Source of the DNA: Mytilus edulis
Lineage: Eukaryota; Mollusca; Bivalvia; Mytilida; Mytilidae
Assembly: GCF_963676685.1 (NCBI RefSeq)
Contig: NC_092346.1
Coordinates: 92,414,255-92,478,254, forward strand
Direction of reading: 5' to 3'
Length of the DNA stretch: 64,000 nt
The translations under genes and the position numbers were made by a program. Shown in pieces: positions 53,151 to 64,000 of this stretch (the first letter of the stretch is position 1; each line of letters begins with the position of its first letter). The notes below the pieces were generated by a model. The model did not search any database. It saw nothing but the letters and a program-made list of their open reading frames with translations, and was not told the DNA's origin.

Positions 53151-56100
53151 TATTAAATCAATACAGCTACCAAAGTAGTGTAACAGCCATGCTTAACATC
53201 TACAAGGCGTAGTGAAATTGGGATAGTCGCATTGAAATCGTAGTAAGGTCGCATCGAAACCTTTTCCCGATTGTACTGTGTTTCCAATATAATGCTTCTA
53301 CGTCAACCCGACCTTTCTACATGCTTACTATGACTTTCATTCGCTTCTACAACGAATGACTAGTTTTGGCCACCACACAGTGCACTATGAATGTTTTGGG
53401 CCTTTTCAAAGTTGGATATCATGGGTGATCTCCACGATCATGAAGACTTTGCACGTCCTTATGACGAACTATCCACGACCCAGAGACATACATACTGATT
53501 TTCATTTTTTTATTTATGATATCTGATGAGGTCAGTCCAAGGATGTGTACAGGTTTTTACTATACATCCTTGGTCAGTCCTACTCCGAGTCCTAGTGTGA
53601 TGCGTGTATTAATACGAACGTAATGGTTTGTTGCTAAATTTAAACAATTTTGGGTTTACAGATACATTCTCCCACCGGAAGTTACATATGATAGTTCCCG
53701 GCATTTCTTAAAAAAGTGTGGAGTAGAAAAGACAACGAAAATATATGTTAAAAAGAGATGACATCTCGAGAAAAATATTTTTTATGTAAGTGTTAGTGTC
53801 TAGTAATTGGCACATTGTTTTATCGAACTGTTAAATTCAATAAGGTTACATCAAATTATTTTGGATTTATGTCGGTTCTTTTTTCAAAAATTATCACCTG
53901 TTCATTCTGGTAAAAATAATAATATGACTATTTTTAATTTTTCTCCGCTTTACGTTTCCCTATGATATACTTCTGGCTTATGACGTCGTCAAAAAGCGGA
54001 AAAAAGTCATTGAAATAGCATTTCAGCAGATTGGCACCCCCTTTTTTCATCACTCCTCCTCCCCTCCCACACAAACACACACACCCACTCACACACAAAT
54101 GAGGATATCCATTACATCTACATCTACATCATACGACAATCCATCAGCACATTGAACCTTAAACAGGTTGGACAATGGTGACAACCTGCCAGCTGAATGG
54201 AAAACTATTTTCCAAATTAGTAACAATTGACATGTTTGATAGTGCTAAAAGCAAAATTTTCTTCAAATGTGACTTTTTACAAGATGGCACAAATTTATTG
54301 AAAATGGAACATTACTTCTTCCAAAAGTACAATTTTTTTTATTTATATGGGTTTTTAAAAAGTTAGTTCTAGCATTGAAAATTGTGAATTTTCAAAGGTT
54401 TCATAGGTTTGTAACTTCTCAGTCAAGAAAGGTATATATTCATATTTTGGAAAATTTGCTGTATTATTTATGGATATGTGCCATTTTAAGAGAAATAACT
54501 CAGTTTAAGAATTTTTATTTTGTTTATCATGTAGTTATCAAATGATTCTATAAATGAGGGATTGTTTCTCATTTGGGGAATAGTTCCCCATTTGGCTGGT
54601 TGTTCCCAACCTGTTAAATGAGTATGTCCCTTAAATGAGGGACTGTCCCTCAGACAAGAGGTTATATTGCTATTGTAGAAAAGAGAAAGAAAAACAGAGA
54701 CGTTTTAACTTTAAATGGGGAAAATTCATTACATTTGTGTCAACATATTCAAAGAAGCTAGGTTCTTATTTCAAACATAAAGAAGATGCAAGTTTATGAC
54801 TAAATTATTGGACAAGTTTTGTCAATATATAAATATTAAATGAACATATTTTTTTTTACAAAAAGTTTTTGCAATTGATATAGATGTTCAACTTTCTTGG
54901 ACATACAACAACATGAACAAGTGGTTTCTCTTAAATGTCTTATCAATGCCCCTGAAATGTCCCCCCCTTTTTTTTAGCTGTCAAAGTTTGATTACTGTAA
55001 CTAAATTGGTTTTCTAACAGAAGTCTTCCTTGGTTTTGAGAGGGCACTGATGGATGTTTCTCTGAAAGAAGGCATATCTGTTGTTGAATTTCCTCACCAC
55101 TACATTTGTACATGCATGATCTAGTTTAATATATATGATAGATATTTATTTCATGTTATTTTGCTGATTTCAATTCCTTGTAAGATGGTTTTCTACTGCC
55201 AGTATCTGCCTGGCATCCATGGGGTGAAATCATATAATCCAGTCATTCTATCCATTGAGAGACTAGTGAAGTCTTGATTTTCTTGAAGTAGATCCCTGTC
55301 TCACTCTCTGTTGTTCTAAAAAAAAAAGATGATATCTTGACAATGTTATACAGTCTGACAGTAGGTAGAGTAATCATGCAAATTATCCTTGAATAGTATT
55401 TTTTTTAATCATTGAGTTATCTCCCTTAGTCTGTAAAGATGCAACATAATCTTGTTAAAAAAAATGATAATTAACAAACTATCAAATATTGTTTTGACAC
55501 TGTCTTGTCTTTTTTATATAAGTCACATAAACTATACAGTTCAGTTGTCCTTGAACAGGAAGGACTCTGATTGTTTGTACCAAAATTATATGATAAATAA
55601 CAGAACCACGATCTGGCCATACATAACATCTCTTGTAACACATAAATGTATTCATTTTAGCTTGATTTGATAAAGACACCAAATGAAGATATTGATAATA
55701 ATAATTTTTAAAGTGCTCTCACTATGTGGGCTAACAAGATTACAAGCCCACATAAAAAACACTTGCAAATTAATGGCGATTGGGCGATCACTCATATCAG
55801 ATCCTTCCTTACATACCCTTGCACAATCCAGGAAATAAAAGAATGCATTTAAAGAGCATGATAAAATATTAATGTGCTCTCTTTAGGCATGGTAGGTGTA
55901 ATGCCACCAAAATATGGTATTGCAAATCCAATTTCATATGTGATCATGATGATAAAGGGTTAAAATAAAATTCCCTAGAATTTGACAGTTCAATGTAGGG
56001 AAATTAATCCTGCATTTCATTTGAGTCATAAACATATATACCTTTGGTGATTCAAAGCACTATTATTTTTTTTAATTTGGAATTACTATGACTTGAGGAG

Positions 56101-56714
56101 ACATTGTTTATTAAACAGGACAAAAAGGGGTAACAATTAATATTGGTTGGTTAACTTCCAGTGATGGTTATTATATTAAAAGTAATGAAATTTTATGTAT
56201 AATTTTGACTAGTACTGGACTGAATAAAACTTTTCTAATGCTAAGTTTTTCTTTAAATGTTTACATTTATAAATTTTGTTTGTTTTTTGGAAAAATTACT
56301 ATTTAACAAAGACATTTATAAAAGACTAAATAGGGAAAAACAAAGGTGGTATTACCCCTTCATGAAGCTTTTAAAAGGTCATTACTCCAATACTGCCACT
56401 TTATATTTTTCCAAAAATCTAGGTACTCAAAGGTTTTTCCTTTCATTCCCATGATTTGTTTGAAATATACAGTTTGATTTTTTAAAGCAAACTATGCTTG
56501 TTCAACTGTAATTCAAGTAAGAGGATTAGCGAGCTATAAACCAAGGTTTAATTCACCATTTTCTACAAGAAAATGCCTGTATTAAGTCAGGAATATGACA
56601 GTTGTTTTCCTTTTGGTGTTTGATGTGTTTGAGCTTTTGATTTTGCCATTTGATAAAGGATTTTATGATTGGAATTTTCCTTGGAATTCAGTATTTTTGT
56701 AATTTTACTTTTAA
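53151..56714. other. Long non-coding stretch with minor motifs
   Basis: Contains a hairpin at 53537-53573 (arms CCAAGGATGT / ACATCCTTGG), a CA-rich and CATCTA microsatellite at 54060-54130, and unrecognised AT-rich sequence. A minus-strand segment at about 55190-55300 could be a terminal exon (TSLSMDRMTGLYDFTPWMPG then a stop), but only one boundary is convincing. 56520-56710 holds a dispersed mussel repeat. Confidence 0.4.
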
Positions 56715-57340
56715 GCTCACCTGTTCCTAAGGGCCAAGTGAGCTTTTCTCATCACTTTGCGTCCGGCGTCCAGCGTCATCGTAGTTAACTTTTACAAAAA
56801 TCTTCTCCTCTGAAACTACTGGGCGAAATTAAACCAAACTTGGCCACAATCATCATCGGGGTATCTAGTTTAAAAAATGTGTCCGGTGACCCAGCCAACC
56901 AACCAAGATGGCCGCATAGGGGTAAAATGTAGTTTTTGGCTTATAACTCAAAATCCAAAGCATTTAGAGCAAATCTGACTGGGTTAAATTGTTTATCAGG
57001 TCAAGATCTATATGCCCTGAAATTTTCAGATGGATCGGACAGCTGGTTGTTGGGTTGCTGTCGTGTCCGTGCATTTACGCATGAATTGTTCTACGAAAGC
57101 TTCCCAACTTTTAATATGTTGTTACTGATGACAAAATGGAGGTCAAGTTCAATAATGACGATTTTGACTTTAACCGTTCAGGAGTTATGGTTCTTGAAAG
57201 ATTAAAAAATGGTGTTTCCAGTCGTGTCCGTGCATTTTCTCATGAACCATTCAACCAAAGCTTTTGAAATTTTTATATGTTGTTACTGATGGCAAATTAG
57301 AGGTCAAGTTCAAAATGACGATTTTGACTTTTACCGTTCA

Positions 57341-58739
57341 GGAGTTATGGTTCTTGAAAGATTGTGAAATGGCGTTTCCATTCACGTTGTTGCATTTACT
57401 CATGAACCATTCAATCTAAGCTTTTCAAATTTTAAGATGTTGATACTGATGACAAAATGGAGGTCAAATTTGATATTGACGATTTTCACTTTCACCATTC
57501 ATCAGTAATGGTTCTTGTGATATTGCCAGGACACAAATAAATATTAATAAATCCTGTTTACTGTCGTTGTGACAGTCTCTTGTTTACCAATTTTTCGTGA
57601 ATTTTTGAATCTTTTACAAAAATCTTCTCTGAAACTACTAGGTCAAATATAACCAAACATAGCCACAATCATTATTAGGGCATCTAGTTTTAAAAATGTG
57701 TGCAGTGACCCAGCCAACCAACCAAGATGGCCACCATGGCTAAAAATAGATCATAGGGGTAAAATGTAGTTTTTGGCTTATAACTCAAAATCCAAAGCAT
57801 TTAGAGCAAATCTGACGGGGTTAAATTGTTTATCAGGTCAAGATCTATCTGCCCTGAAATTTTCAGATGGATCGGACAGCTGGTTGTTGGGTTGCTGCCC
57901 CTGAATTGATAATTTTAAGGGAATTTTTCTGTTTTTTAACCGGATTTTTGTGACAAAAATGTGGGTTATTGATTTGGGGATGTACGGCGGGCGGGCGGGT
58001 GGGTGGTCAGTCGGGCGGGCGGCAATCAAATGTTGTCCGTGCATTAACTCATGAACCGTTCAACCAAAGCTTTTAAAATTTTAATATGTTGTTACTGACA
58101 ACTAAATGAAGGTCTAGTTCAATAAGGGCGATTTTGACTTTTACCGTTCAGGAGTTATGGTTCTTGAAAGATTGAAAAAATAGTTTTTCCAGTCGTGTCC
58201 GTGCATTTACGCATGAACTGTTCTACCAAAGCTTCCCAAATTAATATGTTGTTACTGATGACAAAATGGAGGTCAAGTTCAATAATGACGATTTTGACTT
58301 TTACCGTTCAGGAGTTATGGTTCTTGAAAGATTGTGAAATGGCGTTTCCATTCACGTTGTTGCATATACTCATGAACCATTCAATCTAAGCTTTTCAAAT
58401 TTTAAGATGTTGATACTGATGACAAAATGGAGGTCAAATTTGATATTGACGATTTTCACTTTCACCATTCATCAGTAATGGTTCTTGTGATATTGCCAGG
58501 ACACAAATAAATATTAATAAATCCTGTTTACTGTCGTTGTGACAGTCTCTTGTTTACCAATTTTTCGTGAATTTTTGAATCTTTTACAAAAATCTTCTCT
58601 GAAACTACTAGGTCAAATATAACCAAACATAGCCACAATCATTATTAGGGCATCTAGTTTTAAAAATGTGTGCAGTGACCCAGCCAACCAACCAAGATGG
58701 CCACCATGGCTAAAAATAGATCATAGGGGTAAAATGTAG
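57341..58739. repeat. Recent 970-bp tandem duplication
   Basis: 57341-57769 and 58311-58739 are almost identical over about 430 bp (one mismatch seen), offset 970 bp. A second matching pair, 56935-57060 and 57771-57895, is offset 836 bp. Confidence 0.85.
57986..58022 (+). other. G-quadruplex-forming sequence
   Basis: Four GGG runs separated by single bases (GGCGGGCGGGCGGGTGGGTGG from 57986 on), then two more GGG runs. A very strong G4 motif in an AT-rich region. Confidence 0.85.
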
Positions 58740-58870
58740 ATTTTGGCTTATAACTCTGCAACCAAAGACAAAGCATTGAGAGTAAATCTGACATGGCGTA
58801 AAATTGTTCATCAAGTCAATATCTAACTGCCCTGAAATTTTCATATACATTGGACAACTGGTTGTTTGGT

Positions 58871-59764
58871 TGCTGGCCCCCGATTGGTAATTTTTAAAGA
58901 AATTTTACCGTTTTGGGTCATCTTGAATACTATTATAGATAGAGATAAACTGTTAACAGCAATAATGTTCCGCAAAGTAAGATCTACAAATAAGTCAACA
59001 AGACCAAAATGGTCAGTTGACCCCTTAAGGAGTTATTGCCCTTTATATTCAATTTTTAACAATTTTTATTTCTTTTGGAAAATTTTTATAAATTTTTACA
59101 AAATATTTTCCTCTGTCATATTTGTAACTAAAGGGCCAAGTTAATCATAGATAGAGAAAATTGTAAGTAGCAAGAATGTTCAGTTAAGTAAGATCTACAA
59201 ACACATCACCATCACCAAAACACAATTTTGTGATGAATCCATCTGTGTCCTTTGTTTAATATGCACATAGACCAAGGCTCTTGTTACTTTGTAGGATAGT
59301 TGAAAAGTTTCATCTGCAAATACATGTTTACCACATCTCCTAATTTGTAATAATCTGTTCAGAATAAAAAAATTATTACAGTGCTGCAAAACAAGTGAAA
59401 CCACAAACATTTAATTGATAAATATGCACATTTAATGAAAGAATGTCTGCAGTTATAGAAAGCAGTTTAATCCAGAAAATCTGTCTTTCTACATGCTTAT
59501 ATCAAGAGGCTTTACTTTAAATTAGAGTTCACAAAGCAAAGTTATGAACAGGACACATGTTTAACAGTAGTGCAATGCACAAGATAAAGTTGTTTAAAAT
59601 TTCCATACAGAAAAAAACGGTTTGAACCAAACTACAAAAAAACAAACTGATATTAATCCCCAAAAATGATAATGATTGAACAACAACAAAACCAACAATA
59701 TTCTCCATCTGATTAGAATACAGATCACATGTTAAAGCTTTATTTTAAACATATCTTCCTATAT
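58871..59764. other. Non-coding stretch
   Basis: Only loose repeat similarity ('agttaagtaagatctacaaa'-type phrases recur near 58970 and 59185). No gene recognised. Confidence 0.5.
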
Positions 59765-60105
59765 CTAGCTATTTATAGTGGATTGGGAAACAAGTGAGTG
59801 CAACTTTAGACTTATATTAATCCCTTTCCACTTTGCAGGTGCAAGTGCTGCCTTGTTGCTGCATCAGCCTGCTTTTTTTCGAAATCTACAAGGGTGTCTT
59901 TAACAGGCAAAAGATATAGCTCTCTTTCAACACGGGTCAGCCATTTATTGTCCCCTTCAGATGGACTATCATTGTTTTTTAAGACCATTCTTGAAAATGG
60001 TGTCAAGGAAGAGCTGAAAATTCAGTCCATGAAATGTTCTCCCTGGAACGGGAATCAAACCAGAATTTTTCTGTAGTCTGATGCACTAACCACTACGCCA
60101 CGGGT
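59765..60105 (-). mobile_element. tRNA-derived SINE (minus strand), copy 2
   Basis: Aligns end to end with 7103-7443. The tRNA-like head is at the right end on the minus strand (GTGGCGTAGTGGTTAGTGCA). More than 50 kb separates the two copies, which supports a dispersed SINE. Confidence 0.8.
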
Positions 60106-62979
60106 GGATTAACCTGCTTTCTGTAACTACAGACATTAAAGCTTTGATAACAAGTATCTTGACAACCCATTGTTTATTTTCTGTTCCTTGTAAAGTAAGG
60201 TTGTCCTGAGTCACTTGTAAATGTAGAGATTCAATGAATGTAATTCAAAACTTTTAATTTTCAAGTAATCCATTAACATTAAAAAAAAGTATCATGTATT
60301 GTAATAAAACTTCAGAAAAGCTTTTCCATTTGTTTCTACATTGAAAAAAACTTAAATTGATTTTTAATGATGAATCATAAATCTATCATAAATCTATACA
60401 TTTTTATATATTTTTTTACTTATTCATGCTTGTGACTCACGATAAAGTGCAATTACATTTCAATCCAGATCAAAGTCATGTTGCTTTACATCAAATTTGA
60501 CATAATTTCCATTAATACCCATTTTGTATTGAACAAAAGTTCTAGGTTTTTGCAATTTTTTACCTTGATTGAGTGAGCTTTAGATAAAGTTTGACTTTGA
60601 ATTTCTTCCCTTTGACTATTCGTGATCATGATAATACAACCTTTATCAATATTTTATATAAACAGATTAAAAGATAAATATCCCAGACTATATAGCATGA
60701 AATATCTTTGAAATGTATCATGAAATTGATGACTGCAGGTGCTTGACATTTTATATTAATTTAGTAAGTCTTGTAGTTCGTTTAAATTAATCCTTCTATG
60801 AAAAAAAAACCCCACATTTGTTCTTTGGCATGTCAAACATGCTTCAATTGATAGTATGTACATGTAATGTTTCTAAACTTCAACCTCTTTTGAGATACCT
60901 GTAACTTATAAAGCAACTCACCACATAAAATCATGGGCTAACTAATTAACCTATAACATGTATTGTATGTATTTATAAAATTTGTTTGACAGCTGATAAA
61001 GAATAAGTTCATAAAATGTTTACAGTTTTCTCCATAATATTGGTCACTTGTAAATTGGTTTTATTTGATAAAAATTATAAGTTTAAATAGAAGATGTAGT
61101 ATGATTGCAATGTGACGACTCTCCCTAACAGACAAAAAGACTATTTATTAGTAAAATTTTAAGGCTTTTTTTTTCAAAACTATGATAAATAGATAGAAAC
61201 TTTGAAAGGCAAAATTGTTCAGCTAAAATGATTTACAAATAAGGCGGCAGGACAGAAATGTCAATTAAACCTTTAAAGGAGTTATTGGCCTTGGTGGAAT
61301 TTTTTTTTAAAGTTTTTCATTTTTTTTTCCAGAAACTAGAGAGAAACATCAAACAGCCAAAATCTTCAACAAGTAAGTAAAGTCAGATGACTGAAATCAT
61401 CAATTGCTCTGTTGTCATAGTTAAAGGGTAAACAAATGAATTGTCTGTTTTGACCATTAATTGTTGTTATAAACTTTAAAAAAAAAATTATGAGACCAAT
61501 AGGCCATATCTTTGTAGGCATCATTTGCATAAACTTAAAATTAATACTACTTTTATGGCATAAACAAATGAAATCATTATGCTTTGGTCCACTGAGAATT
61601 CATTTCTTAATTTCATTCTGTTATACAGATATTATGTAACAAAGATACATCCTTTATATAACTGTCATTTAAATCATTTTATCACCATCATATGGATTGC
61701 GTAGATTAATTGTATGGTTTCCTGCCAGGCACAGTAAATTATTAAAGATATTTGATAATGTTGTAATATTGAAGTAGTTTGTTAGAATTAGCTCCCTTTT
61801 ATCGATGAAATGTATAACCATGTAAGTATGATGTATTGTCTGCCCTGTATTTGATCTCACTAATAAATCAAATTGTCTGGATATTTGTCTATAAAATCAC
61901 ACAAATGCTTGTCATATCGATATATTCCTGTAAAACACAGTTGATTGATCCTAAACTACATTACCCTTTCAGAATGGCTTTGTAGATATTTTTTTGTGAA
62001 ATTGAAAAAAAATGGTTTAATTCTGAGTGAAAAGAGAAATTTTATGCAGAATTTTTTCCAATATTTTCCTTTGTATTAAACTACAGTAATCATAGATCTG
62101 TAGTTTAGATTTCCAAAGGTCACAACTTGTGTGAATGCTGATAGTTTTCCATAGAATATAACTGTAGTTCAAGTTTCACAACTTGGATTTTTCTTTCTCT
62201 TCATCTAACTTCTTACTACATTATGCAGTTATTGGGTTTTCCATAGAAAATTGCATGTTATTACTATGAACTTTTCAAGATTTGATTTAAATTCATGTTT
62301 TCAAAGATCAGTTCCACAGGGCTTTTCTTTTTGTTATCTAAATCATAACTCATTTCAGTTTGAGTGATGTATGAAAAAACCCAATTTTGACATTATGTTT
62401 TAGTCCTATTTCTTCTTTATTTGGTATCATACAACTTTGTCTGGGTTAAAACTTTTTATTTTTTAACAATGTCTAATGATATAAATGGCATTACAGGTGT
62501 ATGTAATTTAACAGTTAATATATTATTTCTCACTCTAGGAGCTTGTTTTGGGCTATATTGAAATCACCTTGTCTGTTTCTGCCTTTGTCAATGTATATGT
62601 TTGTCCAACAATATTTTCATCATCTGATTTTTTTCCAAGTCTACTGATTAGTGATCATATTGACTTCACTAGCTTCACATTGATGTGGTGTAAGTACAAA
62701 ATGTAGAAGGCACTTTTCAGACCTGTTTAAAAGTACTTACCTATTAAAGTCTGAATCTCCCTTTGGTATCTTTCTTCTGTCTTTTACTTCCTGTTTGCTT
62801 ATACTGATTTATTAATATGTTGAATGAATTTATTATTTTGGTAACACATTTCTCCAGTTCCACTTAAGCAAATAGACTGTGTATTTGGTCAATGGCCCAA
62901 CAATAATGAGTTGTAAGGTGTATAGATTTGAAGTTCTTTCATGCATGTTATTTCAGATTTTCGATACTTTGAATAAAGA
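60106..62979. other. Non-coding stretch
   Basis: AT-rich with poly-A/T runs. A short piece of the 'gatgtagtatgattgcaatg' repeat is at 61090-61140. No exon, RNA gene or mobile element could be supported. It could be intron or intergenic. Confidence 0.5.
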
Positions 62980-63240
62980 GTGGTCGATGGCCAAGTGGTC
63001 TAAGTTCTACTACTGTAACCACTAGCCAATCAACACTGAGGTTGTGAGTTCGAACCCAACTCTTGCAGGTGCACTTGACTCCAATCTTAATTGACTAGGA
63101 TTGTCAGTTTTCTTATCGTAGGTCAGCGGTTTTCTCAGGCACTTCAGCTTCCTCCACCAATAAAGACTGGCTGTGACGAAACAATCTTAAATTTTGTTTA
63201 AAAGTGGTGTTAAAACACCAACAACCAATCATTCAATAAA
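62980..63240 (+). mobile_element. tRNA-derived SINE (plus strand)
   Basis: The head reads TGGCCAAGTGGTCTAAG (A box) and GTGAGTTCGAACCC (B box), followed by a conserved-looking core ('caggcacttcagcttcctcc') and a tail 'accaacaaccaatcattc'. The layout fits a bivalve core-domain SINE. The poor cloverleaf rules out a true tRNA gene. Confidence 0.75.
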
Positions 63241-63536
63241 GAATTGGGTATGCTTAGCTGATAAAGGTAAAGTTGGACCAGGAAACTGTAAATGACCAGA
63301 CACTGGGCATGCTGAAAATGGCCTAGCTGAAGCATTGTTAGCATGACAATGTGTGCATTCTTAAAAAATAAAAAAAAACAATCTTCCCACTTAGTTTATA
63401 AGTATCTAAGTACAATGTATATTGCCTATATGCACTTCTGAAAAACATGACATTTATAAGTATTGTTTACTTGCAGCTATATAAGTGAAGGTCATAGACG
63501 GAATACAATTTCTGTAAATGTCTTAAGGCATTATAT

Positions 63537-63634
63537 AGTTTGATGCATAATAACTGAGGGGTTGTACATAGATGAGAATTGAGAAGTTGATGCATAATAA
63601 CTGAGGGTTGTACATAGATGAGAACTGAGAAGTA
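63537..63634. repeat. Two-copy ~48-bp tandem duplication
   Basis: 'gatgcataataactgagg(g)gttgtacatagatgagaa' occurs twice in a row with one indel and one substitution. Confidence 0.85.
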
Positions 63635-64000
63635 AAATACCAAGCATTTTTTGTGGGCTTGTGTGATTCTGGAATTCTATCTATTTCATATTGGTACCTC
63701 TCCAAACTTATGTTTTTTGGTTTAAGAGATATGCACTATTAATTGTTATGATTTGAATGTTTTCTTGTATCATTTATCTTGTGATATTTGCAGTAATTGG
63801 AAAAATGAAAATTGGGAAAAAACTTTTGTAAATAAAAGGTTGACTTTGAATTAAGCACCATGATGGTCACCTTTATTTCTTGTCAGATTAGATGTCATGT
63901 TAAAATGATACTTTATTTGCTATCTCTTAATGCCCATTGCCGTTTTTGGCTAACTTGTAGTTGCCTATTTTAAACATTTTTTCCTAAGGCCAATACACGT
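63635..64000. other. Non-coding end of window
   Basis: Nothing recognisable. Confidence 0.5.

Larger units (their letters stand above)
56715..58870. repeat. Molluscan 'agctcacctg…aagtgagc' repeat with internal tandem units
   Basis: Starts 'agctcacctgttcctaaggg…aagtgagctttt'. Inside, ~160-bp units built on 'ttaccgttcaggagttatgg' and 'gaaccattcaa' repeat at about 57060, 57220, 57390, 58030, 58190 and 58360. Short open frames over it are repeat-derived. I recognise the family from bivalve genomes; its transposon class is unknown. Confidence 0.7.

Noticed and set aside
55021-55300. Two minus-strand exon candidates
   Set aside because: Readable in more than one frame, without two convincing splice sites or family similarity.

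Overview
This window is AT-rich, intron-rich and saturated with repeats. It looks like nuclear DNA of a bivalve mollusc, most likely a mussel (Mytilus-like). That is inferred from recognisable mussel repeat families and tRNA-derived SINEs; no species marker is present. Nothing bacterial, organellar or viral is visible. One 100-N gap lies at 1563-1662. Exon edges were read by eye from splice signals and codon phase and may be off by 1-2 bases.

1-25167: the only clear host gene. It is a minus-strand DUF885-family gene (predicted secreted metallopeptidase-like) with 16 phase-consistent exons between 25167 (ATG, signal peptide) and 2407. About 557 codons are visible; only the last short exon is missing. 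Left of the gap, 702-840 holds exon 4 of a second DUF885 paralogue, and its 3' end plus splice donor has been tandemly copied. The introns hold a 3.9-kb TIR element (5465-9355), tandem tRNA-like repeats, minisatellites, a CpG-rich foldback element (24018-24786) and, in intron 5, a 4.9-kb tyrosine-recombinase (DIRS-order, Ngaro/PAT-like) retrotransposon (16404-21339). That retrotransposon has gag, RT-RNase H and a frame-disrupted recombinase. Its split direct repeats (A1...B1-A2...B2) are almost identical, so it inserted recently. Four tandem hairpins with paired arm changes lie between its RT and recombinase.

25168-37258: repeat graveyard. It holds an inverted pair of tRNA-like elements, a shredded LINE interrupted by other elements, an RT-containing retroelement fragment, mussel dispersed repeats, and two small phase-compatible exons of an unidentified minus-strand gene (32203-32238, 34239-34314).

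37259-47609: a 10.35-kb element with about 270-bp inverted termini built from a 'GCTTTTTGTCCG' minisatellite and a perfect 6-bp target duplication (GTCCCG). It is inserted in a LINE RT fragment whose codons resume in phase on the far side. Inside are a nested foldback element (39749-41403), about 150-bp tandem repeats and a 2.6-kb satellite that switches orientation. No transposase was found.

47616-64000: an RT fragment split by a TTAA-flanked piggyBac-like element (50890-52452), a recent 970-bp duplication inside a molluscan repeat, a strong G-quadruplex motif, two more tRNA-derived SINEs and long non-coding stretches with no supportable gene.
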